Below are positions 24,533 to 37,300 of a stretch of DNA of 64,000 bases, piece after piece. The DNA lies in NCBI GenBank assembly GCA_030549495.1, contig JAUIRK010000014.1:124001-188000 (forward strand). Direction: 5' to 3'. Position numbers and translations under genes: made by a program. The notes beneath the pieces are model-generated. The model made no database searches, was not told the DNA's origin, and worked only from the letters and a program-made list of their open reading frames with translations. The first letter of the stretch is position 1, and every line of letters begins with the position of its first letter. The DNA is from Nectonema munidae. Taxonomy: Eukaryota > Nematomorpha > Nectonematoida > Nectonematidae.

Positions 24533-27500
24533 TTATATAAAGTAATTTAAAAAAATTATTAATCTAAAAAAAATCTAAATGTATCAATAATTATAAAATA
24601 TATGTATAGAAAGCAGGCAGTAGCACTCACGGGACAGTCTAAATGATACATCCACTAACCAATTATTATATATCAAATTTTCCAGTTTTAAACTTTCACA
24701 TTTTAATATTGTTGGTAAATGTATTTTTTTATTGCTATTGTGAAATGGACGTAAAATATTCAATTAATAACTAAATATATAGAAAAATTTTCTTCTGGCC
24801 CCAATATATTTTTCGTCATTCCGCTCAGTGGCGTAACTAACTTTGAAAAACAAGAGGGGGAATTGATTTAAAAATGGTACACCTGTTTTTGTACTTATTT
24901 ATATGGGCTGCAAGTTAACTTTTTCATCTGTGCAGAAATAAATAATAAATCGTAAGATAGTAAACAGCATATTTGATAACAGAGTAAGCATTTTCTGTTA
25001 AACTTTATTAAAAACCAAAAAATTTAATTATTGAATAAAACAAGTTTTAAACAAAAAAATATTATATAAAAAATAGTATATCCAATCTTTAGTTTTACAT
25101 TCGACACATCTTTCAAAGGGAAGGAATTAAACCGACAAAAAAAGTTCTGATCCCTTATTTATAGTTTTACAAATTAAAAAAACATAACAAAATATAGAAA
25201 TATTATGAAATTTGCTAGCTTAGTATCAGCATTAAATAAAAATTTGAAAATAAAATATATAATGTATTCTTAGTTAGAAGATAAAAAAAATTCAAAATTT
25301 ATACAATTAATTTCGATGTGGTGCCATTTTAGGGAAAAAAAGTTCAGGTAAATTAATAATAAAAAGTTCTCCGGCAAATTATTTGTTTTGAGAGAAGATG
25401 AAATTTATTATAAGAATGATGCGAGTGTTAATATAAGTTTAAAATTTGTTAGATTAGAAGAGTTTGTTTTGTTTTTGGGTCGACAAAATCAATTTCAAAT
25501 TGTTTTTCGAATGACCTTACAAGAGTTGGATTGTTGAAATTTGAGTATGCTGAATTTCGATGAGAGATTAAATGTTGATATGAAAGCTCTGCAAATTATA
25601 GGAGGTTGCTAATGAGTAGGAGTAACATAACAAAATATTTTTATAACAAATGAGATGAGTAATTGTAGGTTGTTTTGAAAAAAAACAATGGCTATGGTAG
25701 AACCATAGACATATAGGAACAAAAATTGGAGAACCATGATAGAACTGGCGTAAGATGTATTCATGTTTGTTTTCCAGACATTACTTAAGATACGAATTGT
25801 AATTGATCTAAGATACAAAGTGTAATTGGTTGTGAATGTGAACGAAGGGCTTTTATGAAATTAAAATTAAAGGGATTTTTTTAATAATATTTCAAAACCT
25901 TACATAATGAGATGTTGAAAAATCAAGGCCAATTTGAAAAGAAATAAAAGGAAATAAAAATATTAAAATGAATTTCACGAAATGTAACTGCTCGAATGTA
26001 TTCGTAAACCTCTTATTTTCATTGCATTGGAAGGGTATATTTGGGTGTATTTGAGTAAAAAGTCCTACCGGTCAACGGGTGATTGATTGAACAGTGGAGA
26101 TAAGTGTTAAAAATTATATGTATTAAAAAAATAGTGTATATTTTTTATTTTTTGGTTTATTTATTTAATTTTTTATTTGATAATTGACATGTTGTGAGAA
26201 GTAAGTGAGTTTAGAGGTTGAAAGTTTGACTCTATGAGGAAAATAAGAGACTAGGGCATTAATGAGGTTCGGATATAAAGTGATTCGTAGAAATTAGATG
26301 GTGGTGATTGAATTTTTGATGAATAGTGGAAGAAGTAAAGTTCTTACGTGATTATAGTGAGAGCAAAAAGTAGAAAATTATATGGTATTTCGTATTGATT
26401 GCACTTGAATCTACAAAGATTATTTGGTGATTTTTTGATACGGCAGAAATAGTAGTTGTAGGGGTAGTGTCCAGGCAGCTATCTGATTAGCAGTTGTATT
26501 GTAAAGTATTTGATTTTCAACCAAATGTTAAGAATTAGATTTGGGTTATTTATAGATTGAATGAGATGGAGGGTGAAGATTGGATTAGTTCTTGCCTGCT
26601 GTATAGAGGCTAGAATTTAAGTAGAGGTGTATGAGGAAATGAGTTTAGCGGTTCGCAATGAGCATTTATAGGCACTTGTTTAGGGAGCTTCTCTACAATA
26701 GTTTTTTCGAGTATGTTTGAGTTTGCTGAATCACAGTAGACCTGTATATCAAAGTAATAATGATTCAACATGGGAATTTGCTCGGATTCTTGTCATGATA
26801 TATTTTTTAGTAATTGCTAGTTTGACATAAAATTTTAATTAAAGCCAGTTTATAAAGAATTCTAAGACTCGAGTTGGGGTGGTTTTGTAGTCTCTGCTCA
26901 TTATGAGGCAAAGGCGGTTGCTTATTTTAAGCAAATTTAATGAGGTAATTGGGCTATTTTTATTTTATTAGATTGTAAATAATCGCTGGGTGCTATGCCG
27001 AATTGAAGGCGTGCTTATTTATTCAGAAAGAGGGAGGATGATGTTAATTTAGATGAACATTTTAAGGAGAATCTTTATAGAGCGAATTTTGGACTTATAT
27101 GTGGGAGGTAAGCGAATTGGAAGGGATTAATTTTTTTAATGTGATGATGTGAAAAAGTAAGATTTTGAGTAGAATTTTTTAATGCCAGGAAAAAAAAGGA
27201 TTTTAAGGATTGGATGCCAGTTGGATATGAGACTTAAATCTTTGTTGGGTTTAACGAGTAAAATTAGCCTGCCTATTTTCCAGATAGTTGGGAAGAAGGA
27301 GAATTTTTTCGCAATTGTTATATAATTCTAAGAAATATTCTGAGTATAAAGAAAAAAATTTGATTACATCTTTTTGAGTTATAAGATCAAGGCATGGAGC
27401 TAATTTAGGATTAGTGTATTTATAGCAGAGATAAATTCAGTTAGATTTACTGGAGGAAATGTTTGGGATACGCCTAAAGATAAGAAGGATGAGACATGTT

Positions 27501-28860
27501 CACTCATAGAATGGTCGATTATGTTATCGAATTTTTTCCAGATTTTATTTCTGACATATATTTTTTTTATATTGATGTGATGTATTGCTAGGGTCCGGAC
27601 CTTTATGAAGCATTTTGAGAGAGTGTTTTGGGGATTTTTTAAGTGAGGTGAGAAAGAATCTCCAGAAGTATTGTGTTTTCTGCATTCATATAGATTATCT
27701 AGTGTGGATAGTGTGATGTAATGTTTAATGAAGTTGTTGAGAGTAAGGGCTGCAGAATCGAAATCACTAGGAGAATTTAGGAATAGTTGAGTGAAGTTAT
27801 GAGCTAATATAATTAATTTATGCTAAACATTAGTATTATATAATTAAATACGCTTTTATTAGTCTTTTCTAAATATATTAAAAATTCGTTTTTAAATTTT
27901 GAATTTTTTAAAATTCTATTTCGTCTAAATTCTTGAATTCCGTATCCTCCGCTTTATTCTATTTTGAAATTAATATATTCATATTGCTCGTGGATTCTAA
28001 TCCGCTTTTTCACAAGACTGAGCTTGAGTTTTTATCCATACGTAAAATTTTATAGCCTCATTATCCCCTTTAGACACAACAAGTCACCAGTGACACATAA
28101 TATAGATCGTGTTTTAGCAATAGCAAAATTCATTCAAAAAAGAACACGTTTAATTTTTCAATTCCTATGACTTAAATGGGTAATTTAATACTTTAATGAT
28201 AAAACGTAAGTTAGTTTATATTTGACAAATTTATATTATCATTTAAATTACGATTTTTATTTATTATTTACTACCAGAAAACTTTTATTTAAAATTTATG
28301 TTCTTTGTTAATTCATTTAAAAACTAAATAACTTATAAAAATTATTAAGGGCTATCTTCTATTTATTATCAAATAAGGAAAATTTTAATTTTATAACATT
28401 AAAATATATTTATCAGTGATAGGGAATATTACATGATAATGAAATAGTTTGTAAACAAAATAATACAAGAAGTACTAAATAAATTCTATACAAATTTAAC
28501 ACATTAGATCCAATAAAAAGCAGACAATAATTAAATTATAGAAGATAACCAGTATAATTTTACTGTACTCCAATCAGCAGAGCTTGAATTCTGCTTATTG
28601 TTAATCTTTTAGAAGCTGTATTATATCAGAATGATCATGTCAGACGGTCATTTTCACTGTCTGGAAAATATAATTCAATGTTTTGTTGCATCCTTAATCA
28701 AGAGTGCCATTCTTAGCCCACATTAACTCATGTAGATATCTTAAGCTTCAAAATTCAGAAAAATTTTTCTTTCCACATTTTGTTTCCTCTTAATCTTTAG
28801 TTTAAATCCATTTATAGAATTAAAAGAATCACTTACTGATCTATTTTGGTACTTTTCTGT
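24533..28860. other. 4.3 kb without a supported gene
   Basis: I see no coding exon or RNA gene. A hAT-type tip CAGTGGCGTAACTAA lies at 24834. From about 25350 to 27800 the plus strand is purine-rich and poor in C. The rest is plain AT-rich DNA. Confidence 0.5.
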
Positions 28861-28865
28861 TATCC

Positions 28866-28950
28866 CCCCACTCTAAAATTTTTTTTTTACTGTTTCAACA
28901 TTTCTCTGATTATATAATATCATTTTGAATTTTTTTAGAGTGGGAAGAAG
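28866..28950. mobile_element. Mini Merlin-type inverted repeat
   Basis: CCCCCACTCTAAAATTTTTT and, 40 nt later, TTTTTTTAGAGTGGG are inverted tips like those near 23055 and 33871. The pair may be a tiny deletion derivative, or the 3' end of the Merlin next to it. Confidence 0.45.
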
Positions 28951-29757
28951 ATAACAGATATATAATATATATTTTCGCTTTAAATTTTTATTTAATGTTG
29001 GAAAAACATAGAATGATAAGTGGAAATTGTAATATTACCTATCTAATGAGGAGCCCAATAACAACTGATGTGTCTAAGTATTGTATCTAAAGGGTTTAAA
29101 CCTTTAACTTTAATTTCGTCTCGCCACATGAACTCACATATATATGAATCTAGTAGACTTCTATGAGTGCCGTTCTGTTTTTTATTTTTTTCTTTGACAC
29201 TTCTCCACATTCGTTCAATATTTTGAGTGTGAGCCCCACTAGAAGGACCCACAAAGTTTTTCGATTAATTTACAACTAAATGATGATAATCATTAGTTGA
29301 AAATATATTTCTCTATGCACCCCAGTCATAACTTATTATTGAAGTTCCAGGATTTATGCTATTCTTTATTATTGGATAAAATGTTGTTGCTTTCCTGTCT
29401 GGGACAATAAACATAAAATTTTCTTTTGTCTCTCTGTACATTCCTCCAAAAACCCATTGTTGAGGAAATATACGTCCAACATGATTTTTTTGGTGAACAA
29501 ACTCATCTATTTCTAGTCATGTTGTGTCCTCCAATCACTCTAGGATTAGCTAGAAGATGTTGGGCACATATTTCTCTTAAATAGTTGTTCCAATTCGTGC
29601 TTCATTTCTAATTCACGTTCACAAAATTTTATACTTGTCATGTTGTATGCCCAGCAGTCAGAGTCGTAGCTCTAAATATAGTATCTAAAATCTCGGAAAA
29701 TATTTTATTCTGTGTTTTTTGGTTGATCGAAAATTCAAAATTTTCAAATTTAGACGC
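28951..29757 (-). mobile_element. Merlin (IS1016/ISXO2-like) transposase, decayed
   Basis: Minus-strand frames give QQWVFGGMYRETKENF, then VPDRKATTFYPII, PGTSIISYDWGA and VGPSSGAHTQNIERMWRSVK, ending SLLDSYICEFMWR. These are the consecutive blocks of the DDE_Tnp_IS1595-type transposase of Merlin. An N-terminal frame MASKFENFEFSINQKTQNKI starts at 29757. Stops and shifts separate the blocks. Confidence 0.75.
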
Positions 29758-29909
29758 CATTTTTCGGGAAAGTATAATATTTGAGTAGACGAAGATAGGG
29801 GCGCTATCCTTAACAAAAAATAAAATATGCAATTATGATATTAAATTTTTGATTTTGTGATAATTGAATTATGCATTAATAAATTGTTAAAAAGTAAACA
29901 TATATATAT

Positions 29910-32286
29910 CAGTGGCGAACCGTGGATTTACACAATAAGCACGCAAAATCAAAATTGTAGTAAACCTTACCATTTTTTATATTGTTTAGAAAACACTATA
30001 CAAAAATGTCATTATTCAAATAAAAATGATGATACAAAAAAAAATTAGAAAAAAATTTATTTAAATTGAAAATCGATTCTTCTTGCTTTTCGGCAGTACT
30101 CATCAATTACATCAGAAAAAAAATTCTTTTTCTCCATCAATTTTTTGAGTAATTTTTTTTCAATGGATAGCAAAACTAATTTAGAAAGTCTTTCTTCTCC
30201 TTGGGTATTTCGAAGATAGCTCTTAAATCTTTTAAGAGTTGGAAATGATCTTTCAACATTAGAAGTTGTTATAGGAATAGTTGAAACTAGTTAAGTAACT
30301 TAAATACCTCATTTAAACTTAGATGTAAATAATTTTTAATGAAGAATTCAATAAACTCACTTGTATTTATTGAAGAAAAAGTTTGGTGAGTGTATAAAAC
30401 ATAGAGTTGCGAACGAAGATTAGAAAATTGAAAAAAGGTTTTGTAATTTTCTTCCAGGCAGTTGAATGCTTCTTCAGGAAAATGCACAGAGTATTTGCAA
30501 AACTTTTTACAATCTAGCAATTCAATAAATTTTACTTTTTCCCAAAATTGAAAGCGTTCTTTGATTTGCATCAATAATCGAAAATGTTCTTGAACAGTTC
30601 GTTAAACTTTTCTTCGTTGGAAACATCTTACCGTCGTTTTATCGAGGTTTCGTTGTGTTGAGCTTTTGCTTCTTGCCATGCTTCTGAAAAAATTGATTCT
30701 TTCAACTCTTCAATTTTTTTATAGTTTGGTAAAAGATTTTTGTCAAGAATATTCAAAGATTTACTTTGTAAGAAAAAATCTGTTAAAGGAAAAATCTTTG
30801 AAAGAATATTCAACAAAAAAGCAAATTCAAAAGTATTTAAGTTGAAGTACAAACCACGTGCAAGTGTTTGAGTTTTTGCATCAAACTTTTTTGGATTTTC
30901 AAATATGTACTCAAAAAGCTCTATAAGATCTTCCTTAGATTCTTTCAAAACTGAAACAATACTAGTCTTCACGAATAATTTCATCTAGTTTGCCCTAACT
31001 TTGGAAATCTTTTTCCTACAATATCACTTAGCAATGAAATTCTTTTTGTAGAACTGCTAAAAAAAGAAGACAAAGAATTTAGCACCGAAAAAACTGTAGC
31101 ATTGCTGAATTTCTTTTAAACTCTGGGATAAAACCAAGTTGAGTTGATGAGCTTAACAATGAACAAAAATAGCGTTTGGAACTATTTCTCTTATAATTTT
31201 TTGCACTCCATTGATTTCACTTGCCATAATGGCAGCCGCATCGTATGATTGAGAAATCAACTTTTCTAAACATCCAAGTTCTTTCAAGTTTTCAACTGCT
31301 ATCTTTGAAAGAGCTTGAGCACTTCTGTTTTTACTGACATCTGAACATTTGATAAATCTTTCACGAATTATACCAAATTCATCAACGTAACGAATAACTG
31401 TAGAAAGCTGGGAAAAAAAGCTAACATCGGAAGTTTCATCCATTAATATTGATATAAAAGAAGTTTTACTCAAGTCTTTTTTTATTTGTTTCAACAAGAC
31501 TTCTCCATGCAATAAATAAGATCATTTTGAATTTTAGGAGATGTACCTTTAAAAACCGTAGACGATTTCAAATGAAAATAAAGTTTTTCATCAAACTCAC
31601 TCAAAAAATCAACCAGTTAAACATAATTTCCTCTATTAGTTGAGATTTCATTTTCATAATGTCCACGGAAAGACAATTCTTGCATAGCTAAAAAACAAGT
31701 GACACTTATCAACCTTTTAAGAATTTCACGGTTTTTACTTCTTAATTATGCTTGGAAATGCTGAGGGCTTTATGTGTGTCAATTAAAAGTTATACTTTTG
31801 GCGTCTTTCCAAAAGTCGTTAAATCAACAACACAGTTGAGATGATTTTGAGTTTTTTCGTGGCGTGAGATTGCATTGTGTAGATTGTTTAGATCCCTGTA
31901 ACCTCTATTGATACAGCTCCACACTGTACTTTCTTTTGAAAAAAGTACACATGGCCAGCAAAACATTCTACCATTTTCAGAATTTCCACATATCCAAGAG
32001 CATTTAGTGTAAATAGATGAATTAAATTTCCTTGTGAAACTTTTGTTAGTCTTAACTAAGTTCAAAAGAGGTGTTGGCTTGCTACTTTTAAGAAAACTTT
32101 TTTCTTCAAAAGTTATTTTCTCTTGCTCTAAGTGAGGATGAAAGCAAAACGTATATATATATATCCTATTTCTCTGCATTTAGAGAATAAATCCAATTCT
32201 TAAAGGTGTTAACATTTCGACCTTTTTCTTTGACGTTTCTCCAAGTTTAGAGGGCATGCGTTGCTTGCAATGACGGTTCGCCCCTG
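29910..32286 (-). mobile_element. hAT transposon with TTF zinc finger and DUF4371 (ZMYM1-like), decayed
   Basis: Tips CAGTGGCGAACCG (29910) and CGGTTCGCCCCTG (to 32286) are inverted repeats with one or two mismatches, giving about 2.38 kb. Minus-strand frames in order: 32179-31790, a TTF-type finger (WICGNSENGRMFCWPCVLFS, then RHEKTQNHLN); 31512-31153, a DUF4371/hAT core (FISILMDETSDVSFFSQLST, QSYDAAAIMASEINGVQ, FVHC); 30984-30287, the rest; and near 30230, the dimerisation end (SFPTLKRFKSYLRNTQGEER). Several frameshifts separate the frames. The flanks are AT microsatellite, so the 8-bp duplication cannot be read. Confidence 0.8.
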
Positions 32287-32351
32287 CCATATATATACAT
32301 ATAGACCTTTATTTAAATTTTATAGAGTTCGCAACCCTATATAAAGAAAAA

Positions 32352-32603
32352 ATGCCTAGTTATAACAAAAGTATTAAAAAGGCTGGATTTTCCAAAGGTC
32401 AATCAAAATTAAATTTCACAAAAAAAATGAATGTCAGACAATTAGTGAGTGAAAAAAAACGAAATCTTATAATTTTATCATATTTGAGAAATTATACAAG
32501 GAACATTAATCTTGATGACCTTATGAAAGTGTTGCTGAAAATTCTCGCAGAATTCAATTGCTTTCAATCTATAAATGAAATTGGCATTGTTGATTTGATA
32601 TGA
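32352..32603 (+). other. Unrecognised short open frame
   Basis: An 83-codon ATG frame with a lysine-rich start (MPSYNKSIKKAGFSKGQSKL). I recognise no family, and it runs into the tandem-repeat relic. Probably not a gene. Confidence 0.15.
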
Positions 32604-33513
32604 AAATGTGTATATTTCATGTAAAATTTTAATGAATGTTCTCGAAGACATTTTAGAAATAAACCGCAATTTTGTTTCATACTTATAAATATTTTCAAAT
32701 TCTAAATGCAAAAACAATCCATAAATGAAATAGGCATTGTTGATTTTTTATAAAAGCGTGTATATTTCATGTAAAATTTTAATTAATGTTCTCGGAGACA
32801 GATTTTAAAAATAAACCGCTTTTCAAATTCTAAATGCAAAAAGAATTTCTTCTTCTTCAAAAAGAATTTATAAATGAAATTGCGATTGTTGATTTGTTAT
32901 AATAATTCCATGTAAAATTTGAATGAATGTTTTCAGAGACAGAATTTTGAAGTAAACCGCAGGTTTGTTACACACTTATATGTATTTTCAATTTCTAAAT
33001 GTAAAAAATGAGTGCAGAAATGAAAACAGCATGGCCGATTTAGTATAAAAACATATATTTTATGTAAAATTTGAAGGTATATTTTATTAGATATATTTCT
33101 CATCAATCAAAATTTTGATTGACATTTCCCAAAAAGTAACCATGATTTTGAAAAAATTTAAACTATAAAGTGTTATGTATTCAAAACTATATATTTATAA
33201 ATTTTCAAACTAATATATAATATAGAACCAAGGTTATAAGCTTAACTAGAGATGCTGTCAGAATTTTGCTGAAAAGTTTAACTTTTGATTTTGATTGACA
33301 GATTTAGACATGAAAAGGTCATTCAACTGCCATGAAAATGGTATCAAAAGATGCAGCTATCAATTTTAGGAAATGTCACGAAGTATGGTAGCAAAAGATG
33401 TAGCCAATTTGGTACAAGAGAAATTTTAGTTGAAATCAGGGTGATTCAGATTTTTCAATATAAGCTTATTTTTTGTGCCACCCATGTACTTCGCTCTGGC
33501 TACGCCACTGCCA
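32580..33513. repeat. Truncated relative of the 13082-17365 element
   Basis: Four diverged units of array B (AAATAAACCGC and TGTAAAATTTGAATGAATGT markers), followed from 33000 by sequence collinear with 16880-17290 of the large element (GCCGATTTAGTATAAAAACA, then ATTTTATTAGATATAT). Instead of the piggyBac tip it ends at 33513 in GGCTACGCCACTG, a hAT-like tip, so it was either captured by another transposon or shares an internal module with it. Confidence 0.7.
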
Positions 33514-33871
33514 GCAGTATATAAATAATGCTGCTTTCCGAAAAGGTAAACGAGGATTTTCGAACCAATTATTTGTTCTTACTCTTTTTTCTTCTCTACA
33601 TGAACGAAATTTACACTGCCATCTATTTTGTTTTCCAACTGAGAGTTTCATTATATGACCATTTCGGCATTTTCGTTCTTGATGAATAATTCCTTTCGAT
33701 TGGAAAAAAGAAATGCTTGAATTCTCATCATTACATATTTGACTTAATCGTAAAAAATTCATTCTAAAAAACTAATGCTAATAATCGTCTGCTAATGAAA
33801 ATAGAAAATATTTTCTTCTTTCAATTTTAGAAAATATCGTCTTCTTTTTTTTTAAATTTTAGAGTGGAGGG
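33514..33871 (-). mobile_element. Merlin transposase N-terminal fragment
   Basis: The minus strand opens at the tip (CCCCTCCACTCTAAAATTT, complement of 33871 and back). The transposase frame starts at 33762: MNFLRLSQICNDENSSISFF, then CRNGHIMKLSVGKQNRWQC, a zinc ribbon, and TNNWFENPRLPFRKAALFIY. It is cut at 33513 where the tandem-repeat piece begins. Confidence 0.75.
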
Positions 33872-34391
33872 GGGGGCTGTATGAGACAAGTTTACTTCGA
33901 GCACTTGATAAACATCAATTCATTATTTCATTAGTTTTGAACATTGTGCAAGCTTGATGATATTTTTCATTTGTCTCTGATGAAAACCTCACAAAAGTCA
34001 ACATCTCACTAATGCACACTTAGACAAGAATTGAATGTGTACCAAAAATTTCTCTTCAGTACATTAGTCTTAGGTGTTATTGACAATGGTAAAAAGTGTA
34101 TAACTATAATGAGTATGTTTCATTTCAAATTCTATATATTTACCAATTCTAGGAAGAGAGCATTTTATTTAAATGACCAAATCCCATAGGTATAGCGTAT
34201 TATTTCAAATCAAACTTATCTATTGCGAAACAAAGTCATAATCTGGCCACACTAAACTAGTTATCCCCCTGCATCTAATCATATTCACCCTAAGGTAGAC
34301 CGTCCATCCAAGTAAATGGCACTGATCTTTGTGAATATCAATGAAATACCTTCCCTAAACTAATTTTATTTATAGCTTGTGAACCAAGTTA

Positions 34392-37300
34392 ATGGAACAG
34401 ATAATTAACGAACCAATTCAACTCACTTCCTATCGAGATAGGCAGTTTAAAGTATGCTTTTATATCCTCTACTTTATTTGTCGCTTTTCACTAAAGTTCT
34501 TTATTATTTAGGGTTCGAACAACTCTTTAGAACATTTACTTCTAAAGTCTAGCACTCTATATATAGGAAATCTTTCTTACTACACAACTGAAGAGCAAAT
34601 TTATGAATTATTTTCCAAGTGTGGTGACGTTAAGCGCGTTATAATGGGCTTGGATCGCGTTAAAAAAACCCCATGTGGCTTCTGTTTTGTAGAGTATGAT
34701 TTCTATATATGAAAATGAAATTATTTTCTTGTTATTAGAGTTTTTTCATTTATGTTAAATTTTAATCAAAATTTACATGCATAAGTATAATTATTGTATT
34801 CAGCTTCTAGGAATCTTATGGATTCTGAAATCAACTTATAAATGAACGTTTGCAAATTTATCCCTGAGTTTCTATCATATGAGTCAAAGCTGATATTGAT
34901 CAAATATACAGAAATATAAAAATAGTTTGATTCTTTGTTTTTAATTTTTAAAAGATAAACTAATTTATATTAGCTTTTATACCTTTATAGTAACTTGCCA
35001 AATGTTGTTTCAGTGTTTAAAAATGACCCACTAATGAAACGCGGTGTACCACATCCTCGGACTAAAAATACCGTCTTTCAAAAAACTTAAACAAATTAAA
35101 CTCAAAATATAACCCAATACTTACCAAATTTAACACGTTTTTTCGTAATTAATAAGGAAGTTTACAAAACTCATTAGTGCCCAATGTTCCTCTATCTAGA
35201 CTAGGGGTCGGGAACCCATGGCTCGCAAGCCAGATGTGGCTCTTATGAATGCTGCATCTGGCTCGCAGACAAATTTTTAATTATAAAAATTTTTTTTATA
35301 CCGTTTGTTTAAACCATGTTTTTTATTTCAGAAACCCTTTTAAGAAGCTGGCTAAAAGAAAAAAAGACGAAGAGTATCGCACTTTTCAGCAGGAATGGAC
35401 AGAGGAACTTGCCTTTGTGGAGAGAGCAGGTTCTGCAGTGTGTCTAATATGCAATGATAAAATTGCATCTATGAAACTGTCAAATGTAAAGCGGCACTTC
35501 GAAACACGCCATAGTACATTTGCATCGAAGTATCCTGCGGGGGACAGCAGGAAGAAAGCATGTCAAGAGCTACTATCAAGAGTGCAAGCTAGTCAGCAGC
35601 AACTCCGTGTTTGGACCCAACAAGGTGACTGGAATTCGGCTAGCTTTGCTGGTGCTTTAGCAATTGTGAGAAACGGAAAGCCATTCATAGATGGGGAGTA
35701 TGCCAAAGCATTCATGCTTGATGTTGCCAATGAACTTTTTGATGACTTTTCGGATAAAGACAAGATATTTAAACGGATAAAAGACATGCCTCTGTCAGCA
35801 AAAACTGTTCACGATCGTACCATCATGATGTCAAATCAAATTGAGGCAACGCAAGTGAAGGACATAAATGCGGCGCCATTTTTTTCTCTCGCTTTGGGTG
35901 AGTCAACAGACGTAAGCAATTTATCCCAATTCAGGGTAATGGCAAGGTATGCTGTCGGTGACACAGTATATGAGGAAAGTCTTGCTGTTTTGCCTATGAA
36001 AGAGACAACAAGAGGAGAGGATTTATTCAAGTCATTCATCAAGTTCGCTGAAGAAAAAAATCTACCGATGGATAAACTTGTTTCGGTGTGCACTGATGGC
36101 GCTCCATGCATGGTGGGGAAAAACAGGATTCGTAGCGCTTCTTCGTGAACATGAAAAGAGACGCATCTCAAGTTTTCACTGCATCCTACATCAGGAGGCA
36201 CTTTGTGCTCAGATGCCTAGCGAGCAGCTGGGTGTGGTGCAACTTTATTGTTCCCCGAGCTTTAAATGATCGCCAGTTTAAAACACTGCTGGATGAAGTT
36301 GGGAGTAATTATCCTGGTCTGCTTCTGCACAGTAACGTGCGTTGGTTGTCAAGGGGAAGCTGCTCAGCCGTTTTGCGGCTTGTTTGGGCGAAATCCGGAC
36401 TTTTCTTGAAATGAAAAATGTCGAGCATCCCGAGTTAGCTGACACTGAGTGGCTCCTGAAATTCTACTATCTCGTGGACATGACTGAACATCTAAACCAG
36501 CTCAACATGAAAATGCAAGGTGTTGGAAATACAATCTTATCCCTGCAACAAACAGTGTCTGCATTTGAAAACAAGCTAGAACTCTTCATCACCGACATTG
36601 AAACAGGTCGTTTACTACACTTTGAAAAACTGGGTGAGTTTAAAAATGCATGCACAGCAAGTGACCCTTCGCAACATCTTGATCTTCAGCAGCTAGCAGG
36701 CTTCACATCTAATCTCCTGCAGTCATTCAAAGCGCGCTTTGGAGAATTTCACGAGCGCACTCGTCTTTTTAAGTTCATCACCCATCCACACAAGTGTGGA
36801 GTGGACAGCGCTGACCTGAGTTACATCCCCGGTGTTTCCGAAAGAGATTTTGAGCTACAAGCTGCTGACATGAAAGCCTCAGATATGTGGGTGAATAAGT
36901 TCAAGTCACTGAATGAAGATTTGGAAAGACTCGCACGACAGCAAGCAGAGTTGGCCAGCCAACACAAGTGGGCAGAAATGAAAAAACTTAAGCCCATAGA
37001 CCAGCTGATTGTCAAAACTTGGAACGCGCTTCCCGTCACATACCACACACTGCAGCGTGTGAGTATTGCTGTACTGACAATGTTCGGCTCTACGTATGCA
37101 TGTGAGCAGTCTTTCTCACATCTAAAGAACATTCCAACCTACGATCACGTTTGACGGATGGAAGTCTTAACGCCTGCATGAAGCTTAACCTCACCAAGTA
37201 TAAACCAGACTACAAAGCCATCAGTAAAACCATGCAGCACCAGAAGTCACATTAATGCTAAGAAATATTTATCATTGATTAGAAACAGTATAACAATGTT

